A DNA stretch of 64,000 nt from Achromobacter insuavis (GTDB lineage: Bacteria > Pseudomonadota > Gammaproteobacteria > Burkholderiales > Burkholderiaceae_B): contig NZ_CADIJR010000005.1 in NCBI RefSeq assembly GCF_902859645.1, positions 93,442-157,441 on the forward strand, read 5' to 3'. This document shows, one piece after another, positions 19,050-26,451 of the stretch. The position numbers were made by a program, and so were the translations under genes. The notes beneath the pieces were generated by a model, which worked only from the letters and a program-made list of their open reading frames with translations, did not search any database and had not been told where the DNA came from. How positions within the stretch are numbered: position 1 is the first letter of the stretch; every line of letters begins with the position of its first letter.

Positions 19050-19725
19050 TAATATGAATTTATTTATTTGATTAAAACATCTCAATACTGCCGCCAAATA
19101 AACGGATTACACCCCAATTCCGGGGCTAATCCGTAAATCGCGGGCCCGCTCCGGCCCGTGTCGGCACGCCGTCCCCGGCCAGCGCCGGGAGCCGCGGGGA
19201 ATCGAAAAAACCCCTTGCTATCATCGGCTTGCGTCCATGCGCCTGGGCCGGCCCCGCCTCCCTCCTCCAAGGTCCGCAAGCGCCAGGCCGGGCATTAAGG
19301 CCGGCCCGAGTTTATGGGCATTCAGCGATTAAAAATAGAAAATAATGTATCGGTAATACTTAATATTTTATTGTCGCAACTGCATAAACAAACAGTGTTT
19401 CAAGCGCTTCGGACGGATATGCGGCGAAGCCCGTGTTACCAGCAGAAACTACAGAAACGTATCTTCACAAAAAAACACGCCCGTGTTTAAATGAAACACG
19501 GGCGTGACTTCCATGCGGAATCGGATCATCGGCGGCCAGAGCGCAACGCGCTTGCGCCAGGCGCCGTCCCAGACCCCGACCGTAGCCTCAGCGGGCCGTG
19601 GCCCCGGCACGGATCAACAGTTCAGACCTTCGCCCGCCACCAGACAACATCGCCAGATGCCGCCACATCATGGCGCAGCAGAGGGAGAGGGGCATGACAC
19701 GCAACGCAGGCGCAGGCGGGCATCC
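19050..19725. other. 676-bp gene-free region with A+T-rich patches
   Basis: No convincing gene is present. Bases 19050-19085 and 19320-19395 are strongly A+T-rich against the GC-rich background, as expected of promoters or horizontally acquired DNA. The first is the leader of the XRE gene. The stretch 19200-19222 (a run of A, CCCC, then TTGCTATCAT) may hold a plus-strand promoter-like element. A strong hairpin lies at 19476-19506, and 19507-19725 is the leader of the response-regulator gene. Confidence 0.5.
19467..19506 (-). terminator. intrinsic terminator on the minus strand
   Basis: Perfect 13-bp stem (CACGCCCGTGTTT / AAACACGGGCGTG, 19476-19488 with 19494-19506) and a 5-base loop. On the minus strand it is followed by a run of seven Ts; on the plus strand no T-run follows. 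It therefore ends a minus-strand transcript, yet no minus-strand gene lies to its right for more than 3 kb. Confidence 0.75.
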
Positions 19726-20541
19726 ATGAACAATACGCTGGATGTCATCTTTCTCGGCCTGGAGGACGCCAGGCACGCCCGGCTGGTCGAAGCCCTGTCC
19801 CACCTCGGATTCAGCGTGCGCCGCTGCCATGACCTGGCCGACGTCTACGACCGCTATTCCCGCCGCCCCAGCCCGTTGGTCATCCTGGAAGCGCCGCTGC
19901 CCGACATCCACAATGCCGCGGTGCGGCTGCGCGCCATCGATCGCGGCCTGGGCATCGTCGCCATCGCGCCTTTCGGCAATGAAGAGAACCGCATCCGCAC
20001 CCTGCTCTGTGGCGCCGATGCCTGCCTGCCGCCCGATGTCACCGGGCTGGAGCTGGCGGCCGTGCTGCAGGCGCTGGTGCGGCGCGCGGTGGGCCTGGAC
20101 ATGTCCGACCAGATGGCCGACGGCGCGGCCGACGAGCCGCAGCAGGAAGCCTGGCGGCTGGTCAACAAGGGCTGGACGCTGATCAGCCCGAGGGGCTACA
20201 GCCTCGGCCTGACCACGGGAGAGCGCGATTTCCTGACCCGGCTGGTGAACGCGCCGGACCGCAAGGTCAGCCGCGATGCGTTCTACCCGGACGGCGCCGA
20301 GGACGCCGACGGCGCCATCACGCGGCGCCGCTTCGTCGACGTGATGATCAGCCGGCTGCGGCGCAAGGCAGCCGCCCATCACATGACGCTGCCGATCCGC
20401 GCCGTGCATGGCTGGGGCTATATGTTCGCGGCGGACATCACGCTGGAACTGGAACCGCGGGAGGGGGGAGAGGAAGGTCGTCCGGAAGGACAGGGAGACT
20501 GGCGCCGCTATACGCTGGATGCGAACGCGCCCTCTTACTGA
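19726..20541 (+). CDS. OmpR-type response regulator with degenerate receiver domain
   Basis: A 271-aa protein. Residues ~1-120 have a receiver-like fold (MNNTLDVIFLGLEDARH...) but the usual DD pair after the first strand reads GLED, the phospho-acceptor position in PLVILEAPLPD is Glu instead of Asp, and the conserved Lys region is ADACLPPDVT. Residues ~145-245 form an intact OmpR winged helix (GYSLGLTTGERDFLTRL, DVMISRLRRKA, IRAVHGWGYMF). It probably binds DNA without phosphorylation control; Glu may mimic the phosphorylated state. The ATG at 19726 begins the first strand; the frame is open upstream but there the sequence is not protein-like. No histidine kinase is adjacent. Confidence 0.8.
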   Translation: MNNTLDVIFLGLEDARHARLVEALSHLGFSVRRCHDLADVYDRYSRRPSPLVILEAPLPDIHNAAVRLRAIDRGLGIVAIAPFGNEENRIRTLLCGADACLPPDVTGLELAAVLQALVRRAVGLDMSDQMADGAADEPQQEAWRLVNKGWTLISPRGYSLGLTTGERDFLTRLVNAPDRKVSRDAFYPDGAEDADGAITRRRFVDVMISRLRRKAAAHHMTLPIRAVHGWGYMFAADITLELEPREGGEEGRPEGQGDWRRYTLDANAPSY

Positions 20542-20573
20542 TACGCTACGGGCCAGGAGGCTGGCGCCAGGCG

Positions 20574-20611
20574 AAAAAAACGCGGCGCTGCCCCGAAGGT
20601 AAGACGCCGCG
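20574..20611 (-). terminator. intrinsic terminator with UUCG-type loop
   Basis: On the minus strand CGCGGCG pairs with CGCCGCG, the inner part contains CCTTCGGGG (a stable UUCG tetraloop), and a run of seven Ts follows. It faces away from the response regulator, whose plus-strand end has no T-run here, so it belongs to a minus-strand transcript. Confidence 0.85.
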
Positions 20612-20880
20612 CTAAAACAACACGTGAGCCTGGAGTCATCAGCCGGCACTGATGCCTTCTACCTAGATCACGCGATTCCAACATTCGTGCCTCGTACAAC
20701 TCACGCACGGGCTAGCCGTGAGCCCGGTTGGGGTCTCTAGTCCCCGCCCAAGCTGCAGCGTGATTAACGCCCGGGGATTTCGTCCGCCCTAGCAGCTGGC
20801 GGGCTTGTCGCCCGTATCAGCGGCGTTCCTTTCGGATAGCCGCGTGATGAAGGAAGTTTAGGACGTCGGCCGCAATTCAA
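20574..20880 (-). ncRNA. candidate structured non-coding RNA
   Basis: This interval has no credible reading frame yet ends, on the minus strand, in a strong intrinsic terminator. On that strand it can form several helices: GGGG-ACTAGAGA-CCCC (near 20730-20745), CATCAG/CTGATG (near 20636-20655), CTCACG/CGTGAG (near 20700-20722), and a longer-range pairing ATCACGC/GCGTGAT (near 20760 and 20670). The 5' end is placed roughly from the A+T-rich segment at 20880-20930. I tested it by eye against tmRNA, RNase P RNA, 6S and SRP RNA signatures and found none. It could also be the untranslated tail of an unseen transcript. Confidence 0.45.
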
Positions 20881-20970
20881 GTAATTCTTTGTTGATAGCC
20901 TTCTATACATATTGGATATAGCAAGCCATGCATGGGGGCCGATAGAATGCTGCCAAAGGACGCCCCCGCC

Positions 20971-22182
20971 ATGCCCTCTCTGCTGACCCGCGCCGCGCGC
21001 CGATTGCGCCGCACCATCGCCCTCGTTCCGCCCAACTGGTGCCTCGCCATCCTGGTGGCGCTGGATGGGTATGCCTTCATGCATCCGGTGCTGCGCGAAG
21101 TGCGCGCCCGCGAGTATTCCTTCTGGCTCGCGCTCGACAACTGGCATGACGTGATGCAGGTGGTCGGCCTGCTGGAGATCCCGCGGCTGGTGCTGGGCGT
21201 GGGCCTGCAGATCATCGCGCTCGGGCTGATCCTGAAGGCGCGCATCGCCTGGGCCTTCTCGCTGGTGCTGCTGATCGGTATCGGCACCTTCGCCATCCTG
21301 GGCGACGGCGGACGCGCCGGGCTGGGCATCTATACCCTGGTGCTGGTGGTCGCGCTGATCGCGTACTGGCGCCGCTTCGACCGCGCCAGCGTCACCGCGG
21401 GCTCGCTGTTCGCGCTGGTCAGCATCGTATCGCTGCTGATCTACGCGGTCTTCGGCACGCTCTACCTGGGCGATGAATTCAATCCGCCGATCAAGGACGC
21501 GGCGACCGCGCTGTATTTCTCGATCGTCTCGATGTCGACGGTGGGCTATGGCGACATCACGCCGCACAGCAACGCGGCGCGGCTGTTCACCGCGTCGATT
21601 ATCATCCTTGGCATCACCGTCTTCGCCACCTCCATCAGCGCGATCGCCGGCCCGGTGATCGGCGGCAACCTGAAACGGCTGGTCAAGGGCCGGTTTTCCA
21701 ACGCCATGAGAAAGAACCACATCATCATCGCCGGCGCCACGCCCCTGGCCATGAGCGTCTACGACGGCCTGCGCCGCCGGGGCGACGAGGTCACGGTCAT
21801 CGTGCCGGCCGGCGTGCCGCAGGAATACCCGGCCGCCACCGACCTGATCGAGGGCGATCCGTCCAGCGTCGAGGTGCTGCGCAGCGCGGGCGTGGCCCGC
21901 GCGCGCTACGTGCTGGCGCTGCGCGAGGACGACGCCGAGAACGCCTTCATCGTGCTGGCCGCCAAGGAGGCCACCGGCGACGACGGCGCCAAGACGGTGG
22001 CGCTGGTCAACACCAGCAAGCACCTGGAGAAGATCCGCCGGGTGCAGCCGGACCTGGTGTTCTCGGTGCAATTGCTCGGCGCCGAACTGCTGACCCGCGC
22101 CATCAACGGCGAGCCGCTGGACAGCCAGTCGATCACCGAGCTGTTCTTCGCCAAGGCCACGCCGCAGACCAAGGCCGGCTGA
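20971..22182 (+). CDS. kch: voltage-gated potassium channel, Kch type
   Basis: A 403-aa protein. Six hydrophobic helices fill residues ~20-230, with the pore signature MSTVGYGDITP at about 187-197 and the S6-like ITVFATSISAIAGPVIGG. A cytosolic RCK/TrkA-N domain follows (HIIIAGATPLAMSVYDGL, LIEGDPSSVEVLRSAGVARARYVLAL, EDDAENAFIVLAAKE). The order and spacing match E. coli Kch (417 aa). It conducts K+ across the inner membrane under ligand or voltage control. AAAGGA precedes the ATG at 20971; an ATG at 20947 (MLPKDAPAM) is possible. Its promoter region is shared with the candidate minus-strand RNA. Confidence 0.93.
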   Translation: MPSLLTRAARRLRRTIALVPPNWCLAILVALDGYAFMHPVLREVRAREYSFWLALDNWHDVMQVVGLLEIPRLVLGVGLQIIALGLILKARIAWAFSLVLLIGIGTFAILGDGGRAGLGIYTLVLVVALIAYWRRFDRASVTAGSLFALVSIVSLLIYAVFGTLYLGDEFNPPIKDAATALYFSIVSMSTVGYGDITPHSNAARLFTASIIILGITVFATSISAIAGPVIGGNLKRLVKGRFSNAMRKNHIIIAGATPLAMSVYDGLRRRGDEVTVIVPAGVPQEYPAATDLIEGDPSSVEVLRSAGVARARYVLALREDDAENAFIVLAAKEATGDDGAKTVALVNTSKHLEKIRRVQPDLVFSVQLLGAELLTRAINGEPLDSQSITELFFAKATPQTKAG

Positions 22183-22240
22183 GGCCGCCCGCCGCGGCGA
22201 TGGCGCGGTTGCTGGCCGCGCCAGTCCCTTCCCCTACGCG

Positions 22241-22633
22241 CTAGCCGCAACGATAGACGTTGCCCGACAGCGTGACGTTGGTCTGTTCCTGGTGGTCCTT
22301 GCCGCCCGTCTGCCCGGCGCGCTGCGTCAGCAGGTAGACCACATTCCCCCCCAGCGCCGCGGCGCGGTTCTTCAGGTCGTTGCGCGCGCCCGTCTCCAGG
22401 TCGGCGTTGGAGGTGATCGCTCCCGCCAGGAAGTTGCCCTGGCTGCCGGTGACATCGCCCAGGAACGCACAGTCCTTGCCGGGCTCGTTATGGGTGATGC
22501 GCACGTTGGCGGCGGCGCCGGGCGCCAGCGCGGTGGGCGCGCAGGCGGCCAATGGCACGGCGCAGGCCAGCAGGGAAACGACGCGCGGCGCGGCGCGGGC
22601 AATCGCAAACAGGACAGGCATGACGACAGGCAT
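22241..22633 (-). CDS. DUF4156 family lipoprotein
   Basis: A 130-aa protein with a hydrophobic leader ending in a lipobox (PLAACAP) and then NVRITHNEPGKDCAFLGDV, GNFLAGAITSNADLETGARNDL and LGGNVVYLL, the conserved core of DUF4156 (small enterobacterial-type lipoproteins of unknown role). Two ATG codons are candidates, at 22633 and 22621; neither has a strong ribosome site. It converges with kch and lies downstream of the HTH gene on the same strand, but a hairpin at 22657 separates them. Confidence 0.8.
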   Translation of the reverse strand: MPVVMPVLFAIARAAPRVVSLLACAVPLAACAPTALAPGAAANVRITHNEPGKDCAFLGDVTGSQGNFLAGAITSNADLETGARNDLKNRAAALGGNVVYLLTQRAGQTGGKDHQEQTNVTLSGNVYRCG

Positions 22634-22656
22634 CCATCAAAGGGACGTGGGGAATC

Positions 22657-22683
22657 CTGCGCGCGGGTGGCCCCCGCGCGCAG
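22657..22683. terminator. GC hairpin downstream of the HTH gene
   Basis: Perfect 11-bp stem CTGCGCGCGGG / CCCGCGCGCAG with a TGGCC loop, between the HTH stop (22710, minus strand) and the DUF4156 start. There is no T-run; the role is inferred from its position. Confidence 0.4.
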
Positions 22684-22709
22684 GGCGGTGAAAAATCGGG
22701 AGGGTCCGG

Positions 22710-22943
22710 TCAGTCGGCGCCGGCGTCGTCCGGCGGCGCGCCGGGCTGGTACTCGAGCAGGTCGCCAGGCTGGCATTGCAGCACTTCGCAGATGCGTTCC
22801 AGCGTGTCGAAGCGCATGCCCTTGACCTTGCCCGACTTGAGCAACGACAGGTTCGGCTCGGTGATGCCGATCTCCTGGGCCAGCTGGCGCGCCTTCATCT
22901 TGCGCTGCGCCAGCATCACATCCAGCCTTACGACGATGGCCAT
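22710..22943 (-). CDS. small HTH regulator (YozG/Cro-CI type) paired with DUF2975
   Basis: A 77-aa protein, almost entirely one helix-turn-helix: MAIVVRLDVMLAQRKMKARQ, then LAQEIGITEPNLSLLKSGKVKGMRFDTLERICEVLQCQPGDLLEY. This is the compact XRE type usually encoded directly after a DUF2975 membrane protein. Its ATG overlaps the DUF2975 stop (TGATG at 22941-22945), so translation is coupled. A membrane partner that influences a small DNA-binding protein suggests envelope-linked signalling, but the signal is unknown. Family pairing is recognised; the regulon is not. Confidence 0.88.
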   Translation of the reverse strand: MAIVVRLDVMLAQRKMKARQLAQEIGITEPNLSLLKSGKVKGMRFDTLERICEVLQCQPGDLLEYQPGAPPDDAGAD

Positions 22944-23632
22944 CAGATGAATCCCCGGTTCTCTTCGGCGACATGGGCCGCCTCTTCCATGGCCCAGGCC
23001 AGCGAGAACAGCAGGCCGCCCAGCAGGGCCAGCAGGATGTCGCTGACGTCGATGTCGATCAGCATGTGCCGCCCGCCCGGCCCGTTGGCCAGCGTCAGGG
23101 CCAGCACCAGCACGGTCTTCAACACCGGCACCGCCACGCTGAAGGCCGTGACCAGCGCGGCGATGCCGCGCAGGCGGCGCGCGGTGGCGACGGTGAGCAC
23201 GTCGCCGCGACCGAAGTCGGTGAACATGGCGTAGGCATGCGCGATGCCCCGCAGCGCCAGGCCGGCGAGCACGCCGAACAGCGCGAAGCCCAGCACGCGG
23301 TAGCCGAAGCCCAATTGCAGGCGCGGCGCGTTCAACGTCGGCGACAGGCTGATGCGCAGGGCCTCGCCATCGGTCGGCGTGGGCGACGGCGTCACGCCCA
23401 GGAACGAATAGATGCCGCGAGCCAGCACCGCCTCGGACGTGAAGAACCACATGCCGATCATCGCGGCGACCAGCAGCACCGCCGCGGCGATGAGCAGGCC
23501 GCGCATCCAGCGGGACAGGCCGCGAATGCGTTCAAGCCGGTTGCGGGCCTGCCTGGCGGGGGCCTTCTGCCGGGCGGTAGGGGGTGTCAGCGCTGCAGCC
23601 ACGGGGTCTCCAGAACACGTTGCGAGGGTCAT
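22943..23632 (-). CDS. DUF2975 domain membrane protein
   Basis: A 229-aa protein from the ATG at 23632. Four hydrophobic helices: about residues 48-68 (LLIAAAVLLVAAMIGMWFF), 115-135 (GYRVLGFALFGVLAGLAL), 150-180 (ALVTAFSVAVPVLKTVLVLAL) and 195-215 (ILLALLGGLLFSLAWAMEE). The last helix with 'LLFSLAWAMEEA..VAEEN.GFI' is the DUF2975 signature. The first ~45 residues are basic and cytosolic. It is co-transcribed and overlapping with the HTH gene. The 5' region is A+T-rich and shared with the divergent small exported protein at 23698. Confidence 0.85.
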   Translation of the reverse strand: MTLATCSGDPVAAALTPPTARQKAPARQARNRLERIRGLSRWMRGLLIAAAVLLVAAMIGMWFFTSEAVLARGIYSFLGVTPSPTPTDGEALRISLSPTLNAPRLQLGFGYRVLGFALFGVLAGLALRGIAHAYAMFTDFGRGDVLTVATARRLRGIAALVTAFSVAVPVLKTVLVLALTLANGPGGRHMLIDIDVSDILLALLGGLLFSLAWAMEEAAHVAEENRGFI

Positions 23633-23697
23633 AAAGTTGCTGTAGTGTAGCAACAAATTATCGTAAAACAATAATTTTTTATCCTAAGAGGTAAATC

Positions 23698-23931
23698 ATG
23701 CGGCTTGCCCTCGCGCTCGCCTCGCTACTCGTCGCGCTGCTGCTTGTCTCGCTGGCCCTGCCGGATGCCTGCGGCGACTGTGCGCCGGCGTCGGCCTGCC
23801 GCGGCGACGACGACGCGCAGTCGCCGCGCGTCGCCGCCGTCTGGTCGCTGAGCCATCGCTTTTCGCTGTTGAACCTGCCGCGCCTGTCGTTCCCGTCGCC
23901 GCGCGAGGCGCCCCGCATCTGCTGGAGCTAG
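23698..23931 (+). CDS. small exported protein, 77 aa, unrecognised
   Basis: Starts with a clear signal-peptide-like leader (MRLALALASLLVALLLVSLA, then LPDACGDC), preceded by a good ribosome site (AAGAGGT seven bases upstream). The mature part has three Cys residues in its first 20 positions (CGDC...AC), then a Ser/Pro/Leu-rich tail ending in Cys-Trp-Ser. It is divergent from the DUF2975-HTH operon and shares its A+T-rich promoter. No known family; it may be a target or partner of that pair. The downstream gene converges within 7 bases. Confidence 0.6.
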   Translation: MRLALALASLLVALLLVSLALPDACGDCAPASACRGDDDAQSPRVAAVWSLSHRFSLLNLPRLSFPSPREAPRICWS

Positions 23932-23937
23932 CGCGCG

Positions 23938-25530
23938 TCACGCGGGTTCCGGCGCGCCCGCATCCGCCACCGGCGGCCGCGCCGCGTTCTCGGCATACCA
24001 GCGGACAAAGTCGGCCGAACGCATCGGCCGCGCGAACAGGTAGCCCTGGATGAAGGCCACGCCGCGCGCCGTCAGGTAGGTGAACTGCTCCGGCATCTCG
24101 ACGCCCTCGGCCACCACGGCCAGGCCCAGCCGGTGCGACAGCGTGATGATCACGTCGAGCACGGGCGTTTCCTCGCCGCCGGGCTCGATGGCCTGCACGA
24201 ACCCCTTGTCGATCTTGAGATAGTCGACCGGGAATTTCTGCAGGTACGACAGCGAACAATGCCCCGTGCCGAAATCGTCGATGGCCACGAACACGCCCTG
24301 TTCGCGCAGCGTGTCGATGTTCCTGCGGGCCTGGCCGCTGTCCGAGATCAGGCTGCGCTCGGTGATCTCCAGCACCATCAGCGACGGCCGGATGGCGCTC
24401 CGGAAGGCCTGCACGTCCTCCACCAGCGCGGGGCAGGACAGGTGTTCCGGTGCCACGTTCACGGCGATGTGGAAATCCGGCGGCGTGGCCCAGCCCTGCA
24501 TGTCGCGCTGGATCAGCTTGAGCAGGTGCTGCGTCAGCGGCACGATCATGTTGTCGGCCTCGGCCGCCGCGATGAAGATGTCCGGCCGCACCGGGCCCAC
24601 GCCCGGCCGGGTCCAGCGCATCAACGCCTCGACGCCTTCGCAGCGGCCGGTGCGGTTGCCGTACACCGGCTGGTATTCGACGTGGAATTCGTCGGCCGCC
24701 ATCGCGCGGCGCAGTTGTTCCTTGAACGATTGCCGGCTCACCTGCAGGCGATAGGCGCCGAACGCCAGCAACGCGCCGCACAGCAGGGCCACCGGCAGAT
24801 ATCCCACCAGCAATTGCTGCCAGGCGCGCACCACCGCCTCGGGCGGCGCCATCACGCGGATGGCGAGATCGCCGCGCCCGGCGACCGAATGCGTCGATCC
24901 GGCCATCTGCTCGAGCCCCGCCGCCGACCAGCCATCGTTGTGGATCGGCGCGCCATTGCCCAGCCTGACCTCCACTTGATAAGCGCCCAGCGACGAGACC
25001 GCGTTGAGCACGTCCTGCACATAGCGGCCGTCCACCACCACCACGCCGCCGCGGCCGTCGCCGCCGGCCATGCCCAGCAACAGGGCCGGCCGGTCCGGCG
25101 CCAGCGGCGTGCCGGCCACGCTGGTGAACCATTGCGTCGGCGGCGTGCCGACGGGCCAGCGATGGAACACGCCGGAGTCGTAGTCCACCTCGCCCAGCGC
25201 GGACGAACAGTAGATGTGCGTGCGCTCGACCAGCAGCAGGGAACGGAAATAGGGATTGAGCGTGCCCCAGCGGTACAAGTCGGGACGCGCCTCCTCGCAG
25301 GATCTGGCCGCCAGGTCGGTGACCCGCGGCAGGATGTCCAGCGCGCGCGCCAGTATCTGCTCGGTCTGGACCCGCACGATCTGGGCCGCCGTGGCCGCGT
25401 CGGCGCGTTCGCTGCGCTGCGCGTGCAGCCAGGTCCAGGCGACGCAGGCGAGCACGGGCAACACCAGGGCCAGGGCCACGGGGAAATAGCGCCAGGACGG
25501 CACGCGAACCGTCATTCCGGAGGTAGGCAC
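23938..25530 (-). CDS. CSS-motif EAL cyclic-di-GMP phosphodiesterase
   Basis: A 530-aa protein: N-terminal membrane helix (about 13-35), a periplasmic CSS domain with RSCEEARPDLYRWGTLNPYF and HIYCSSALGEVDYD, a second helix (about 245-265) and a cytosolic EAL domain (about 275-520). Catalytic residues are all present: EYQPVY, VEALMRW (EAL), AVNVAPEHL, LEITERS, AIDDFGTG, LKIDKGF, VAEGVE. It should hydrolyse c-di-GMP, with activity tuned by the redox state of the periplasmic cysteines, as known for PdeC-type proteins. With the GGDEF protein at 2551 the window carries both synthesis and breakdown. Confidence 0.94.
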   Translation of the reverse strand: MPTSGMTVRVPSWRYFPVALALVLPVLACVAWTWLHAQRSERADAATAAQIVRVQTEQILARALDILPRVTDLAARSCEEARPDLYRWGTLNPYFRSLLLVERTHIYCSSALGEVDYDSGVFHRWPVGTPPTQWFTSVAGTPLAPDRPALLLGMAGGDGRGGVVVVDGRYVQDVLNAVSSLGAYQVEVRLGNGAPIHNDGWSAAGLEQMAGSTHSVAGRGDLAIRVMAPPEAVVRAWQQLLVGYLPVALLCGALLAFGAYRLQVSRQSFKEQLRRAMAADEFHVEYQPVYGNRTGRCEGVEALMRWTRPGVGPVRPDIFIAAAEADNMIVPLTQHLLKLIQRDMQGWATPPDFHIAVNVAPEHLSCPALVEDVQAFRSAIRPSLMVLEITERSLISDSGQARRNIDTLREQGVFVAIDDFGTGHCSLSYLQKFPVDYLKIDKGFVQAIEPGGEETPVLDVIITLSHRLGLAVVAEGVEMPEQFTYLTARGVAFIQGYLFARPMRSADFVRWYAENAARPPVADAGAPEPA

Positions 25531-25619
25531 ATGGTCCTCGCAGCTTCAGTCGTTGGGGAGTTACGCAAGGATACAGGGCGGCGCGGCGCCGCGCATCCGG
25601 CCGGTCACCCGGACCGCCA

Positions 25620-26222
25620 CTACAGCAACCCACAGATCAACGCCACGTGGGCCTCGCGCCGTTCCGGCAGGTTCAGGCGCTCGTCCGGCCCCAGCAGGAT
25701 CGCCATGAAGATGGCGTGGACCACCGGCGACAGCAGCAGCCACGGATGGCGCAGCGCGGCGCCGTCGCCGCACAGGCCGCGCTCGCGCGCCAGTTGCAGC
25801 AGGTGGGCGATATCGGCCTGGTGGGCGTCGGCGGTGTCCTGGCGCCAGCGCCGCGCCAGGTGCGGCACGCGGCCGCTTTCGGCCAGCAGCAGGCGCATGG
25901 CGGTGATCATGGCCGGATTGGCCAGGCTGGCGTGCAGGTGGTTGACGAGGCGTTCGGCCAGGTGCCGGGGCGTGGCCGAGCCCTCGACCAGGGCGCGGGC
26001 GTCCAGCCGGGGCGGACTCAGGTAGCGCGCCAGCAGCGCCTCGAACACCTCTTCCTTGCTGGCGAAATGCGCGTACAGGCCGCCCTTGGACAGGCCGGCG
26101 CGGGCGGCGATGTCGTCCATCCGGGCGCCGGCATAGCCGGCGGCCGAGAATTCCTGTAGCGCGGCGTCGAGGATCTGCCCGACGCGCACGGTTGGGGGGA
26201 GACGCTGACGTTGCGTGCTCAT
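25620..26222 (-). CDS. TetR-family transcriptional regulator
   Basis: A 200-aa protein from the ATG at 26222, with GGGAG eight bases upstream. The N-terminal helix-turn-helix reads ILDAALQEFSAAGYAGARMD, DIAARAGLSKGGLYAHFASKEEVF. The C-terminal ligand-binding part is divergent (LLLAESGRVPHLARRWRQD). It is divergent from phaC and is the obvious candidate regulator of the phaC-exporter-phaB operon; a TetR-like dyad lies at 26285. The effector is unknown; an exporter operon suggests an exported toxic compound. Confidence 0.9.
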   Translation of the reverse strand: MSTQRQRLPPTVRVGQILDAALQEFSAAGYAGARMDDIAARAGLSKGGLYAHFASKEEVFEALLARYLSPPRLDARALVEGSATPRHLAERLVNHLHASLANPAMITAMRLLLAESGRVPHLARRWRQDTADAHQADIAHLLQLARERGLCGDGAALRHPWLLLSPVVHAIFMAILLGPDERLNLPERREAHVALICGLL

Positions 26223-26284
26223 CACCACTGCTCCCTGTGCGAATTGGCGCGCGGTGTCGCCACCGGCCAACGCATCCATTAAAA

Positions 26285-26300
26285 ACCGACCAGTCAGTCG
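26285..26300. promoter_or_regulatory. possible TetR operator
   Basis: ACCGACCAGTCAGTCG is an imperfect dyad of the type bound by TetR/AcrR regulators (ACCGACC...GTCGGT-like). It lies between the divergent TetR gene and phaC, six bases from the FNR box. Assigned from position and pattern only. Confidence 0.45.
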
Positions 26301-26305
26301 CTAAC

Positions 26306-26319
26306 TTGATTTTGATCAA
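26306..26319 (+). promoter_or_regulatory. FNR/Anr box upstream of phaC
   Basis: TTGATTTTGATCAA is an exact match to the FNR-family consensus TTGAT-N4-ATCAA. It lies 133 bases before the phaC ATG and about 84 bases from the TetR start. Oxygen-limitation control of the PHB/exporter operon by an FNR/Anr protein is inferred. A fixed -10 element cannot be assigned with certainty. Confidence 0.8.
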
Positions 26320-26451
26320 GGATTGCGCAGGACGGCGGCGGCACAATGGTTACGAGGTCGGATCTGTCCGACGCCGAGCCACAAGCCCGGTTGCGCGACG
26401 ATCCGCCCCCCACCCGCGGCACTCCCGCCGCCCGTGCGCCTCGGAGCCATC

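Noticed and set aside
20574-20880. tmRNA, RNase P RNA, 6S RNA or SRP RNA at this locus
   Set aside because: I looked for the tmRNA acceptor ends and tag, the RNase P GAGGAAAGTCC core, the 6S bubble pattern and the SRP tetraloop and found none. It is kept only as an unnamed candidate RNA.
26285-26300. A proven TetR operator
   Set aside because: The dyad is imperfect and short, so it is listed only as possible.
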